Shown in pieces: positions 33,206 to 41,237 of a DNA stretch of 64,000 nt. A program made the position numbers and the translations under genes. Origin of the DNA: Dinoroseobacter sp965279125 (GTDB lineage Bacteria > Pseudomonadota > Alphaproteobacteria > Rhodobacterales > Rhodobacteraceae); contig CBDIHL010000045.1 in the NCBI GenBank assembly GCA_965279125.1, positions 62,001 through 126,000 of the forward strand, read 5' to 3'. Each line of letters begins with the position of its first letter. Position 1 is the stretch's first letter. The notes beneath the pieces are model-generated. The model was given only the letters and a program-made list of their open reading frames with translations, was not told the origin of the DNA and made no database searches.

Positions 33206-34159
33206 GTGGAAACCCTGCATCTTGGGACGAGTGACGTGGATTTGGGGCATGCCGCTGAGGTGCTGCGCGCTGGCGGTCTCGTCGCGTTTCCGACGGAGAC
33301 GGTTTACGGGCTTGGGGCAGACGCGACGTCGGATGCGGCGGTGGCCTCGATCTATACGGCGAAGGGCAGGCCGTCGTTCAATCCGTTGATCGTGCATCTG
33401 GGCGAGGCCTGTTGGGCTGGGCGCTATGCGGAGGTACCGGCTGAGGCGGAGGCCTTGATGGAGGCGTTCTGGCCGGGGCCTTTGACAATCGTACTGCCGC
33501 GCTTGCCGGGATGTGTGTTGGCCGAGCGGGTCAGCGCTGGTCTGGGCAGTGTCGCGCTGAGGATGCCAGATCATGCGGTAGCTTTGGGGCTGCTGCGCGC
33601 TTCGGGCTTGCCGCTGGCGGCGCCCTCGGCGAACCCCTCGGGCGCGGTTAGTCCGACGACGGCGGCGCATGTGCTGGACGGCTTGAGCGGGCGGATTGCG
33701 GCGGTTGTCGATGATGGCCCATGCGGCGTTGGGCTGGAATCGACCGTGCTGAGTTTAACGGGCGATGCGCCACGCCTGTTGCGCCCGGGTGCCGTGTCTG
33801 CTGACGCGCTGCGCGAGGTTCTGGGGCGCGATGTAGAGGTGCCGGGCGACGAGATCGTGCCGAGCGCGCCGGGTCAGCTTGCCTCGCATTACGCGCCTTC
33901 GGTGCCTGTGGTGCTGAACGCATCGAAACGCCCGGAGGGTGCTTTGTGGTTGGGCTTTGGGCCGGACTGCGCGCGCGCGGATCTGTCCCTGTCAGAGGTC
34001 GGGGATCTGAACGCTGCGGCGCGCGGTCTGTTTGCTGCGTTGCGCCGCCTTGATGCGCGTGCCGCTCCCGGTCAATCCATTGCGGTGGCCCCGATCCCAA
34101 ACGAGGGCGTTGGCATCGCCATCAATGATCGGCTCAGACGCGCGGCAGCTCCGCGCTAG
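33206..34159 (+). CDS. tsaC: L-threonylcarbamoyladenylate synthase (TsaC/Sua5)
   Basis: A 317-residue Sua5-type protein (GTG start) with the YrdC core: GGLVAFPTETVYGLGADA, KGRPSFNPLIVH, and AAPSANPSGAVSPT. A C-terminal Sua5 domain follows a linker (QLASHYAPSVPV), which short TsaC enzymes lack. It makes threonylcarbamoyl-AMP for t6A37 in ANN-decoding tRNAs. It converges on yqgE, with a 4-bp overlap at the stops. Confidence 0.92.
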   Translation: METLHLGTSDVDLGHAAEVLRAGGLVAFPTETVYGLGADATSDAAVASIYTAKGRPSFNPLIVHLGEACWAGRYAEVPAEAEALMEAFWPGPLTIVLPRLPGCVLAERVSAGLGSVALRMPDHAVALGLLRASGLPLAAPSANPSGAVSPTTAAHVLDGLSGRIAAVVDDGPCGVGLESTVLSLTGDAPRLLRPGAVSADALREVLGRDVEVPGDEIVPSAPGQLASHYAPSVPVVLNASKRPEGALWLGFGPDCARADLSLSEVGDLNAAARGLFAALRRLDARAAPGQSIAVAPIPNEGVGIAINDRLRRAAAPR

Positions 34160-34731
34160 GCCCGCCCGCCCACTGTCGACAACATCGATGGATCAATGCC
34201 GATGCTGTGCAATGCACGGCTCCACATCTGATCTACATCCGGATTGAAAACCAGTTTGTCCTCGGCATCGCCGGTGAGCCATCCATTGGCCTGCAACTCC
34301 TGCTCCAGTTGACCTGGCCCCCACCCGGCATAGCCGAGCGCCAACAGGCAAGTGTCAGGCCCACCTCCTTCGGCGATGTCTTGCAAGATATCCATTGTGG
34401 CGGTCATCGCGAAACGGTCATCGACCTGAAGCGTCGTGTCGCTGCCGGCGTATTCCGCGCTGTGCAGCACAAATCCGCGCCCATGCTCGACCGGGCCGCC
34501 GAACCGGATGGGCATATTGCGCATCTTGTCGGTCGGTGTGATCCCGATCTGCTGCATCAGGCTGGCTAAGTCGAGATCGGAGGCAGGCTTGTTCAAGATC
34601 AGCCCCATCGCACCTTCGCTGGAATGCGCACACATATAGACCACGCTATGGTCAAAGCGTGGATCGCCCATTCCGGGCATAGCGATCAGAATTTGGCCCG
34701 TCAGTGAGTCTGGCGTTTGCGCAGGTGTCAT
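34156..34731 (-). CDS. YqgE/AlgH family protein (UPF0301)
   Basis: A 191-residue protein with the UPF0301 pattern: LTGQILIAMPGMGDPRFDHSVVYMC, EGAMGLILNKP, RFGGPVEHGRGFVLHS, and LLALGYAGWGPGQLEQELQ. The structure of the family is known; its function is not, beyond a link to alginate regulation in Pseudomonas. It is transcribed divergently from the DsbD-N-like gene. Confidence 0.92.
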   Translation of the reverse strand: MTPAQTPDSLTGQILIAMPGMGDPRFDHSVVYMCAHSSEGAMGLILNKPASDLDLASLMQQIGITPTDKMRNMPIRFGGPVEHGRGFVLHSAEYAGSDTTLQVDDRFAMTATMDILQDIAEGGGPDTCLLALGYAGWGPGQLEQELQANGWLTGDAEDKLVFNPDVDQMWSRALHSIGIDPSMLSTVGGRA

Positions 34732-34855
34732 CCCCTAACTGTGGGGTGCGCCGCGATCCGGTTCAAGTCTGTTGCCGTGCTGTAGCGAGGTCACATTACA
34801 TATGCCTCCCCCGAATGTGATTTTCTTGTGCGTGTTGGCTGCGTAATGTGGCGCG

Positions 34856-35647
34856 ATGAATAAAATGTTGATCTCTGCTCTCTGCACGCTTGCCCTTGGA
34901 TGGGGTGTGGCACCCGGTAATGCCCAAAGCGGTGATGTGATCTCGGCGGAGGTCTTGCCCGGATGGCGCACCGATCGGGGCACCCATATGGCGGCGGTGC
35001 GGTTGACGCTTGCGCCCGGTTGGAAGACCTATTGGCGCGCGCCCGGTGAAGGTGGCATTCCCCCGCAGATCAACTTTTCCGGCTCCCGTAATGTGACGGC
35101 AGCGGAAACTCATTTCCCCGCGCCTGAGGTTTTTTATGCCAACGGATTGCGCAGCATTGGCTACAGCAAGCAGGTCGTGTTGCCGATTGAGTTTGCCGTG
35201 CCGGACCGGGGCCGTGCGGCGCAGCTGACGGCGCGTATGGATATCGGTGTCTGCGAGGATATCTGTATGCCGATGAGCCTGAACATTCGTGCGACCTTGC
35301 CCTCGGATGGCGCGCGCGATGGGGTTATTCTCGACGCGTTGGCGGCACGTCCGGCGGTGTTTGACAGTCCCTTGGACTGCAAGGTGACGCCGATCGCGGA
35401 CGGATTGCGCGTTTCGGCCAGCTATGCTGTGCCGCCGGGAACGCGCGCCGGGGCGGTTTCCGTGGTGGAGCCCGGCGATCCGACGGTTTGGGCCACCGAT
35501 ACGCAGACGGCCATTGTCGCGGGCCGCGTGACATCTACTGTAGAGTTCGTCCCGCCACGCGGCCAGCCGATGCTATTGGACCGCTCGGCAATCCGGGTGA
35601 CAGTGCTGGGTGGGGCAAGGGCGTATGAGTTGCGTGGGTGTGATTAA
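34856..35647 (+). CDS. Stand-alone DsbD N-terminal-like periplasmic protein
   Basis: A 263-residue exported protein: the signal peptide is about residues 1-23 (cleavage at GNAQS), followed by a DsbD-alpha-type immunoglobulin-like domain with YWRAPGEGGIPPQINF, IGYSKQVVLPI and the cysteine pair CEDIC (Cys133, Cys137). In DsbD this domain hands electrons to periplasmic partners, but the membrane and thioredoxin domains are absent here. It probably works with a separate CcdA/DsbD membrane protein elsewhere. Its 3' end overlaps the convergent tag gene by 4 bp. Confidence 0.8.
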   Translation: MNKMLISALCTLALGWGVAPGNAQSGDVISAEVLPGWRTDRGTHMAAVRLTLAPGWKTYWRAPGEGGIPPQINFSGSRNVTAAETHFPAPEVFYANGLRSIGYSKQVVLPIEFAVPDRGRAAQLTARMDIGVCEDICMPMSLNIRATLPSDGARDGVILDALAARPAVFDSPLDCKVTPIADGLRVSASYAVPPGTRAGAVSVVEPGDPTVWATDTQTAIVAGRVTSTVEFVPPRGQPMLLDRSAIRVTVLGGARAYELRGCD

Positions 35648-36207
35648 GCGTCAAGCACCGCTTGCCTTGGGCAGCCCATCATATGGTCGTTGACCAAGCC
35701 CGCCGCTTGCATAAACGCATAGACCGTTGTGGGGCCACAGAACCGAAACTCTGCTTTCTTAAGGTCTTTTGACAGCGCTGTGGACAGTGGGGTTTGGCTG
35801 GGCACGTCTGCCATGGTCTTCGGGCGGTTTTGTAATGGCGTGTGGTTGACGCGACTCCAGATGAAATTCGCGAAGCCTTCGTCGTCTTGCAATGTCAGAT
35901 AGGCCTGCGCGTTGGTGATCGTGGCCTCGATCTTGCCGCGATGGCGGACGATGCCTGGATCGCAGAGCAGGCGTTGGATATCGTCTTCGCCCCATGTGGC
36001 AATGACCGAGGGCTCGAACCCTGCAAAAGCGCTGCGGAATCCTTCACGCTTGCGCAGTATGGTGATCCAGGACAGCCCGGCTTGGAACCCTTCGAGGGTC
36101 AGTTGTTCCCATAACGCACGCGGATCGCGCTGTGGCACCCCCCATTCGGTGTCGTGATAGGCTACATAAAGCGGGTCATCGCCGCACCAGTCGCATCGTT
36201 TGTTCAT
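35644..36207 (-). CDS. tag: DNA-3-methyladenine glycosylase I
   Basis: A 187-residue enzyme with Tag landmarks: RCDWCGDDPLYVAYHDTEWG at the N-terminus (with zinc-binding cysteines and the catalytic-pocket residues), LTLEGFQAGLSWITILRKR, and the C-terminal FRFCGPTTVYAFMQAAGLVNDH. It excises 3-methyladenine from alkylated DNA. The ATG at 36207 starts exactly at the family N-terminus; longer frames are unsupported. Confidence 0.95.
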   Translation of the reverse strand: MNKRCDWCGDDPLYVAYHDTEWGVPQRDPRALWEQLTLEGFQAGLSWITILRKREGFRSAFAGFEPSVIATWGEDDIQRLLCDPGIVRHRGKIEATITNAQAYLTLQDDEGFANFIWSRVNHTPLQNRPKTMADVPSQTPLSTALSKDLKKAEFRFCGPTTVYAFMQAAGLVNDHMMGCPRQAVLDA

Positions 36208-36311
36208 CGGCTCTCCCCCGTTTCGATCAAATTGGAACAAAACGCGAAACTTCACAACTTTTTAAGTCCTATGGCGTTTGTGTGGTGAAGAGAGTTTTTT
36301 GGGAGCATCAC

Positions 36312-37178
36312 ATGGGCAAACCACAACGACCGCCGTCCTTTGACGGTGCAGACAATCCGCTGGCCTTTGCCATGAACGCGCGGGATCGCGATGTGCTGCA
36401 CATGGTGCGCGACGCGATCGCCCGCAATGATGTGATGCTGGCCTATCAACCCGTCATGCAAGCACGCGGAAATGGCCGGGTGGCGTTTCACGAGGGTCTG
36501 ATCCGGGTGCTGGATGCGACGGGACGGGTGATCCCGGCGCGTGAATTTATCGATGTGGTGGAAACGCAAGAGCTGGGCCGACAGATCGACACCTGCGCGT
36601 TGGAAGAAGGGTTGAAGGCATTGGACCGCGTGCCGGATTTGCGGTTGTCGATCAACATGTCTGCGCGCTCTATCGGCTATCCGGCCTGGCGCGAAGCGCT
36701 GGACCGCGGCCTTGCGCGCAATACCTCCATTGCCGAGCGCCTGATCCTCGAGATCACCGAAAGCAGCGCAATGACGGTGCCTGACCTAGTCACCGTGTTC
36801 ATGGCCGAGTTGCACAGAAAGGGTATCTCCTTCGCGCTGGATGACTTCGGGGCGGGGTTCACCTCGTTCCGATATCTGCGCGATTTCTACTTCGATATCC
36901 TCAAGATTGACGGACAGTTTATACGTGACGTCGCGACGGACACGGATAACCAGGTGCTGGCCCAGGCCTTGATCACGATCGGGCAGCAATTTGATATGTA
37001 TACGGTCGCAGAATCTGTTGAAACTCAAGAGGATGCGGATTTCTTGGTGGCTTGCGGCGTCGATTGTCTGCAAGGGTATTTATACGCAGCACCGACCACG
37101 ACACCGGACTGGTCCAAGGGCGCGCAGGGCGTTGTAAAGCGCCAGCGACGTCGCAAGAAAAGGTTCCGGCGCGGCTAG
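36312..37178 (+). CDS. EAL-domain cyclic-di-GMP phosphodiesterase
   Basis: A 288-residue, single EAL domain with no GGDEF or sensor domain. The signature EAL reads EGLIR (61-65), but the other metal and catalytic positions are present: Asn115 in INMSARS, Glu147 in EITESS, Asp177-Asp178 in DDFGAGFTSF, Lys198 in LKIDGQFI, and Glu234 in AESVE. It should hydrolyse c-di-GMP to pGpG in the cytoplasm. The C-terminus is very basic (QRRRKKRFRRG), a possible nucleic-acid or membrane contact. GGGAG 8 nt before the ATG at 36312 supports the start. Confidence 0.88.
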   Translation: MGKPQRPPSFDGADNPLAFAMNARDRDVLHMVRDAIARNDVMLAYQPVMQARGNGRVAFHEGLIRVLDATGRVIPAREFIDVVETQELGRQIDTCALEEGLKALDRVPDLRLSINMSARSIGYPAWREALDRGLARNTSIAERLILEITESSAMTVPDLVTVFMAELHRKGISFALDDFGAGFTSFRYLRDFYFDILKIDGQFIRDVATDTDNQVLAQALITIGQQFDMYTVAESVETQEDADFLVACGVDCLQGYLYAAPTTTPDWSKGAQGVVKRQRRRKKRFRRG

Positions 37179-37374
37179 CGTTTCGACGGTAAGAAATCGT
37201 TTACCCCTAAACCTTTCTACCTTGCGACAACCCGCCCCGTGACACCGTGTCTGTTGTTCGCTCGCCGCCTGCCGCCTAGAGCAGAGCAGACTGCTGAGGT
37301 GCTATTTTGCGTTCTCGGCGGGTCCGGCTTGCCCAGTGAGGGGCTGCCGAAGCGAGACCCATTAGGAGAAACAG
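37179..37374. promoter_or_regulatory. Leader/promoter region of phaA
   Basis: A 196-bp gene-free region ahead of phaA. It contains a small dyad AGCAG-A-CTGCT (37285-37295), reminiscent of the CTGC/GCAG words bound by the PHB regulator PhaR, and ends in AGGAGAAACAG just before the ATG. No clear -35/-10 pair stands out. The PhaR suggestion is speculative. Confidence 0.35.
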
Positions 37375-38550
37375 ATGACCAATGTTGTGATCGCCTCTGC
37401 TGCCCGGACCGCCGTCGGCAGCTTTAGCGGCTCATTTGCCAACACCCCGGCCCACGATCTGGGCGCAAGCGTTCTGGAAGCGCTGGTCGCCCGCGCAGGC
37501 ATCGACAAGGCAGACGTGTCCGAGACCATCCTCGGTCAGGTCCTGACCGGCGGCCAAGGCCAGAACCCAGCACGTCAGGCACATATCAATGCAGGCCTGC
37601 CACAGGAAAGCGCTGCTTGGGGCATTAACCAAGTGTGCGGCTCTGGCCTACGCGCTGTTGCTCTGGCCGCTCAGCATATCCAGCTTGGCGACGCGTCGAT
37701 TGTGTGTGCCGGTGGTCAAGAAAACATGTCAATGAGCCCCCATGTCGCGAACCTGCGTCCGGGCCAGAAGATGGGCGACATGAAGTTCGTCGATTCGATG
37801 ATCCGCGACGGTCTATGGGACGCCTTCAACGGCTATCACATGGGCCAGACCGCCGAGAACGTCGCCGAGAAATGGCAGATCAGCCGCGAACAGCAAGACG
37901 AGTTCGCTGTTGCGTCGCAGAACAAAGCCGAAGCCGCACAGCTGGCCGGCAAGTTCGATGACGAGATCGCCGCCTTCACCGTCAAGACCCGCAAAGGCGA
38001 CATCATTGTCGATAAGGACGAGTATATCCGTCACGGTGCCACCATGGCCGCGATGCAGAAACTGCGTCCTGCCTTCACCAAAGATGGCTCCGTCACGGCG
38101 GCAAACGCCTCTGGTCTGAACGACGGTGCCGCTGGTGCCTTGTTGATGAGCGCGGATGAGGCTGAAAAGCGCGGGATCGAGCCTTTGGCCCGGATCGCAA
38201 GCTACGCAACCGCAGGCCTCGACCCGTCGATCATGGGCGTTGGCCCAATCTATGCGTCGCGCAAAGCGCTGGAAAAAGCTGGGTGGTCTGTTGACGATCT
38301 GGACCTCGTTGAGGCGAACGAAGCCTTTGCCGCGCAAGCTTGCGCCGTGAACAAGGACATGGGGTGGGATCCGGCCATTGTGAACGTCAATGGCGGCGCG
38401 ATTGCCATCGGTCACCCGATCGGGGCCTCGGGCGCGCGCGTTCTCAACACTCTGTTGTTCGAGATGAAGCGTCGGGATGCGAAGAAAGGTCTGGCCACGC
38501 TGTGCATCGGCGGCGGCATGGGTGTTGCGCTCTGCGTTGAGCGTCCCTGA
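37375..38550 (+). CDS. phaA: Acetyl-CoA C-acetyltransferase (PHB thiolase)
   Basis: A 391-residue biosynthetic thiolase with the acylation cysteine in NQVCGSGLRAVALA (Cys ~88), the GQENMS motif, NVNGGAIAIGHPIGASGARV, and the C-terminal catalytic segment CIGGGMGVALCVER. It condenses two acetyl-CoA into acetoacetyl-CoA, first step of polyhydroxybutyrate synthesis. phaB follows 74 bp downstream on the same strand. Strong ribosome-binding site AGGAGAA. Confidence 0.95.
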   Translation: MTNVVIASAARTAVGSFSGSFANTPAHDLGASVLEALVARAGIDKADVSETILGQVLTGGQGQNPARQAHINAGLPQESAAWGINQVCGSGLRAVALAAQHIQLGDASIVCAGGQENMSMSPHVANLRPGQKMGDMKFVDSMIRDGLWDAFNGYHMGQTAENVAEKWQISREQQDEFAVASQNKAEAAQLAGKFDDEIAAFTVKTRKGDIIVDKDEYIRHGATMAAMQKLRPAFTKDGSVTAANASGLNDGAAGALLMSADEAEKRGIEPLARIASYATAGLDPSIMGVGPIYASRKALEKAGWSVDDLDLVEANEAFAAQACAVNKDMGWDPAIVNVNGGAIAIGHPIGASGARVLNTLLFEMKRRDAKKGLATLCIGGGMGVALCVERP

Positions 38551-38624
38551 TCTGATTTTCCGGCAGGCCTGATCTGGGCCTGCCGCCCCCCAAATTTACC
38601 AACATCTCCGAAGGAGGATTTATC

Positions 38625-39347
38625 ATGGGACGTGTAGCACTCGTCACAGGCGGCTCGCGCGGTATCGGCGAAGCCATCTCGAAGAAATTGCAGGCCGACG
38701 GTTTTACCGTTGCGGCGACTTATGCGGGTAACGATGAAGCGGCCGCCGCTTTCACCGAAGCCACAGGCATCAAGACCTATAAGTGGAACGTAGCGGATTA
38801 CGACAGCTCCAAAGCGGGCATCGCGCAGGTCGAAGCGGATCTGGGCCCGATTGAGGTCGTCGTCGCCAATGCGGGCATAACCCGCGACGCGCCGTTCCAC
38901 AAAATGACCCCGGATCAGTGGAAAGACGTGATCGACACGAACCTGACCGGCGTGTTCAACACCGTTCACCCGATCTGGCCCGGCATGCGCGAGCGCAAAT
39001 TCGGTCGTGTGATCGTGATCTCGTCGATCAATGGCCAGAAGGGTCAGTTCGCTCAGGTGAACTATGCCGCGACGAAAGCGGGCGACCTGGGGATCGTGAA
39101 GTCCTTGGCGCAAGAAGGCGCGCGCGCTGGCATCACGGCAAACGCGGTTTGCCCGGGCTACATCGCGACGGAAATGGTCATGTCGATCCCCGAGAAAGTG
39201 CGCGACAGCATCATCGCGGGAATCCCGGCGGGCCGTTTGGGCGAGCCGGAAGAAATCGCGCGCTGTGTGGCGTTCCTGGCGTCCGACGATTCGGGCTTTA
39301 TCAACGGCTCGACCATCTCGGCGAATGGCGCGCAGTTCTTCGTCTGA
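38625..39347 (+). CDS. phaB: Acetoacetyl-CoA reductase
   Basis: A 240-residue short-chain dehydrogenase with the PhaB features: VTGGSRGIGEAI nucleotide motif, NAGITRDAPFHKM, the catalytic Ser/Tyr/Lys set in ISSINGQKGQFAQVNYAATKAGD, and a C-terminal LASDDSGFINGSTISANG. It reduces acetoacetyl-CoA to (R)-3-hydroxybutyryl-CoA with NADPH. GAAGGAGG precedes the ATG. It ends at an intrinsic terminator 30 bp downstream. No PHB synthase gene is in this window. Confidence 0.95.
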   Translation: MGRVALVTGGSRGIGEAISKKLQADGFTVAATYAGNDEAAAAFTEATGIKTYKWNVADYDSSKAGIAQVEADLGPIEVVVANAGITRDAPFHKMTPDQWKDVIDTNLTGVFNTVHPIWPGMRERKFGRVIVISSINGQKGQFAQVNYAATKAGDLGIVKSLAQEGARAGITANAVCPGYIATEMVMSIPEKVRDSIIAGIPAGRLGEPEEIARCVAFLASDDSGFINGSTISANGAQFFV

Positions 39348-39376
39348 TTTCATTCGAATTTGAGATGCTTAGGTCT

Positions 39377-39398
39377 GCCCGTCTGGGCGGGCCTTTTT
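39377..39398 (+). terminator. Intrinsic terminator of phaAB
   Basis: GCCCG (39377-39381) pairs with CGGGC (39388-39392) around TCTGGG and is followed by CTTTTTCG on the + strand. It closes the phaA-phaB transcription unit. Confidence 0.78.
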
Positions 39399-39541
39399 CG
39401 TTTTCCCTAACAATGTTAGGAGCGCGCAGATTTGTCCTAAGCAGGCTACTTAATTTCAAGGACTTAGCCCTGTTTTTCTTAACAAACGGTTAGCGCCCCT
39501 AACATTGTTAGGCGCGTTAAGGCGCTCTTAACGTTCAAAGC
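39393..39541. promoter_or_regulatory. AT-rich palindrome/CtrA-like island between two terminators
   Basis: Two near-identical 15-bp palindromes, CCTAACAATGTTAGG (39406-39420) and CCTAACATTGTTAGG (39498-39512), are centred 92 bp apart. TTAA-GGCGCTC-TTAAC (39517-39532) matches the CtrA consensus TTAA-N7-TTAAC and reads as a match on both strands; TTAA-N7-TTAG (39479-39493) is a near-match. There is no open reading frame. The island is isolated from phaB and from the small genes by terminators on both sides. Confidence 0.55.
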
Positions 39542-39567
39542 AAAAAACCCCCGCAAAAATGCGAGGG
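39542..39567 (-). terminator. Intrinsic terminator of the tandem small genes
   Basis: On the - strand CCCTCGCA pairs with TGCGGGGG (one U-G wobble) around a TTTT loop (stem 39548-39567) and is followed by six Ts (39542-39547). The U-run is only on the - strand, so it serves the two ~40-residue genes to its right. Confidence 0.82.
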
Positions 39568-39608
39568 CCTTTGGGTAAACTGGCCTGGGAGAGGCAAGTG
39601 CGAAACGC

Positions 39609-39728
39609 TTACCGTGCCCGCAGAGGGTGGCGCAGCGTCTCGATGATCTGTGCAAAAACCTGCGCGCGCTCGGCATGGGCTTTGCGGATGGCGTCACGTT
39701 GACGGTTGGTTGAGGGGGGCTCGAACAT
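39609..39728 (-). CDS. 39-residue mini-protein, tandem paralogue A
   Basis: A 39-codon frame (MFEPPSTNRQRDAIRK...) with AAAGG about 9 nt before the ATG at 39728. It is a tandem paralogue of the next gene upstream. From codon 9 to 37, nine of ten differing codons are synonymous and only one changes an amino acid (Glu30 vs His30), so the frame is under selection and really translated. The shared core RQRDAIRKAHAERAQVFAQI and TLRHPLR is amphipathic and basic; no known family is recognised. It has no signal peptide or membrane helix. A terminator lies 41 bp downstream. Confidence 0.72.
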   Translation of the reverse strand: MFEPPSTNRQRDAIRKAHAERAQVFAQIIETLRHPLRAR

Positions 39729-39758
39729 AGGAGTGACCTTTCAATAGGGGTGTCTGGC

Positions 39759-39881
39759 TTAGCGGATGCTGCGCAGCGGGTGGCGCAAGGTGTGGATGAT
39801 CTGCGCGAAAACTTGCGCGCGCTCGGCGTGGGCTTTGCGGATGGCGTCACGTTGGCGGAGGGTTGCGGGTGTCTCGAACAT
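39759..39881 (-). CDS. 40-residue mini-protein, tandem paralogue B
   Basis: A 40-codon frame (MFETPATLRQRDAIRK...) with AAGGAC 5 nt before the ATG at 39881. It encodes the first of two tandem paralogues 30 bp apart. The N-terminal MFE-xP and the core up to HPLR are shared with the other copy, while the extreme C-terminus (SIR) and residues 4-8 differ. It lies divergently from the LysR-type gene, whose product might control it. Small helical basic proteins of this size often bind RNA or DNA or a protein partner, but no function can be assigned. Confidence 0.72.
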   Translation of the reverse strand: MFETPATLRQRDAIRKAHAERAQVFAQIIHTLRHPLRSIR

Positions 39882-39967
39882 GTCGGGTCCTTTCCGGTGT
39901 GTGTCTCGTTTCGTTGACCTGAATATGTGCTTTGGCCCCTCGTTCCACAAACGAGACTTTTCAACGC

Positions 39968-39992
39968 TTCAGTTAAGATATACTGAACTGAA
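39968..39992 (+). promoter_or_regulatory. LysR-type T-N11-A operator overlapping a -10 box and the start of the LysR gene
   Basis: TTCAGTT (39968-39974) and AACTGAA (39986-39992) form a perfect 7-bp dyad with an 11-bp spacer, a classic LysR box, ending on the base before ATG 39993. TATACT (39979-39984) inside the spacer looks like a -10 element; transcription would then begin at or within a base or two of the ATG, giving a leaderless message. There is no Shine-Dalgarno. Confidence 0.6.
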
Positions 39993-40940
39993 ATGGTTGA
40001 TCGCCTTCCCCCACTCACAGCCCTGCGCGCCTTCGAGGCTGCTGCACGCCATCTTTCCTTCGCTCTTGCGGCGTCTGAGCTGAACGTCACACCAGCCGCC
40101 CTCAGCTTTCAGATCAAATCGCTTGAGACCCATTTGGGCGCGCCCTTGTTCAATCGCCTCAACCGCGCGGTGAGCCTGACGGACGCTGGCAAGGCGCTTG
40201 CCCCAGGCACATCGGATGGTTTTGACCGTCTGCACCGGGCTTGGGGGGCGGCAAAGCGCAGCGGCAATCAGCGCGGTCTGACCATCACCGCGGGTCCTGC
40301 GATCACCGCCAAGTGGCTTGCGCCGCGCCTCTTTAGCTTCGCGGCGGCGCATCCTGAGATAGAGCTGCGCTTTTCCGCCACCCTGCGCCTTGTCGATTTC
40401 GACCATGATGACGTGGATGTCGCGATCCGGTTCGGGCCCGCCGGGAAGGATGGCGATGTTTTCTCGATTCCGATTATCGAGGAATGGGTGTCGCCGATGA
40501 TGTCGCCCGAGTTGGCCGAGCGGGTGCGTCGGCGTGAAGACCTTCGCGATCTGCCGCTGCTACATCAAGATGACATCAGGTTTCTGAAGCCCCCGATTGA
40601 CTGGCCGGCCTGGTTTCGCGCCGCGGGACTTGGTGAGGCGGCGGACAACGGCCCTCGGTTCTCGCAAGCGGATCATGCGATTGATGCGGCTGAGGCGGGG
40701 CTGGGGGTTGTGCTGGGGCGCGCCTCGCTGGCGGAGAAATCGCTCAGGGAAGGTCGGCTGGTGTCGCCCTTCAGCCTCGCGTTGAAGACGGATGCCAATT
40801 ATAGGTTCTTGTGTAGGATGGGGGCGGAGCACAAGGCCCCGGTCAAGCCGTTCATGGACTGGCTTTTGAGCGAGGTCAGCGCGATTGCTGCCCTCGCGGA
40901 GGGGCGCGACTTTGTTCAAGCGGCAGATGTGCCGAGCTAA
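39993..40940 (+). CDS. LysR-family regulator, GcvA-like
   Basis: A 315-residue LysR protein with the GcvA/AmpR-type N-terminus LPPLTALRAFEAAARHLSFA, the recognition helix region ELNVTPAALSFQIKSLE, and a periplasmic-binding-protein-like effector domain (from ~residue 90). The ligand is unknown; related proteins control glycine cleavage, beta-lactamase or amino-acid genes. It probably represses itself through the T-N11-A box that overlaps its start. The divergent mini-protein genes are candidate targets. Confidence 0.88.
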   Translation: MVDRLPPLTALRAFEAAARHLSFALAASELNVTPAALSFQIKSLETHLGAPLFNRLNRAVSLTDAGKALAPGTSDGFDRLHRAWGAAKRSGNQRGLTITAGPAITAKWLAPRLFSFAAAHPEIELRFSATLRLVDFDHDDVDVAIRFGPAGKDGDVFSIPIIEEWVSPMMSPELAERVRRREDLRDLPLLHQDDIRFLKPPIDWPAWFRAAGLGEAADNGPRFSQADHAIDAAEAGLGVVLGRASLAEKSLREGRLVSPFSLALKTDANYRFLCRMGAEHKAPVKPFMDWLLSEVSAIAALAEGRDFVQAADVPS

Positions 40941-40958
40941 CCCGTCGCGCCCAAGACC

Positions 40959-41126
40959 TTAGTGAGGTTGCAGCTTGGAAATCTGTTCCTTCAACCGCAG
41001 TTTCTGTTTCTTAAGTTCCGCGATCCGAAGGCTGTCCATACCAGCGCTGCGCTGGGCCATATCAACTTGTTGCTCAAGCGACTGATGTTTGCGACGCAAT
41101 TCCTGAAGATGCGAGCTTACGGTCAT
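40959..41126 (-). CDS. YdcH family protein (DUF465)
   Basis: A 55-residue protein with the YdcH layout: SHLQELRRKHQSLEQQV, then a helix of charged heptads with the LRIAELKKQKLRLKEQI motif. The family forms a helical hairpin of unknown function. GGAGG sits 6 nt before the ATG at 41126. It is convergent with the LysR gene. Confidence 0.85.
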   Translation of the reverse strand: MTVSSHLQELRRKHQSLEQQVDMAQRSAGMDSLRIAELKKQKLRLKEQISKLQPH

Positions 41127-41237
41127 TAGAAACCTCCAATTGAGTGTTGTGAGGACTTTAGTGCAGCACAGATTTTTTCACCTGTCATCCCTGTGCATAG
41201 AATTTGAAACATTCTGCGGCTGCATTCTGATGGGGCG

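Noticed and set aside
37285..37295. PhaR binding site upstream of phaA
   Set aside because: AGCAG-A-CTGCT is short and the PhaR consensus is recalled only loosely; kept as a remark in the region entry, not as a separate site.
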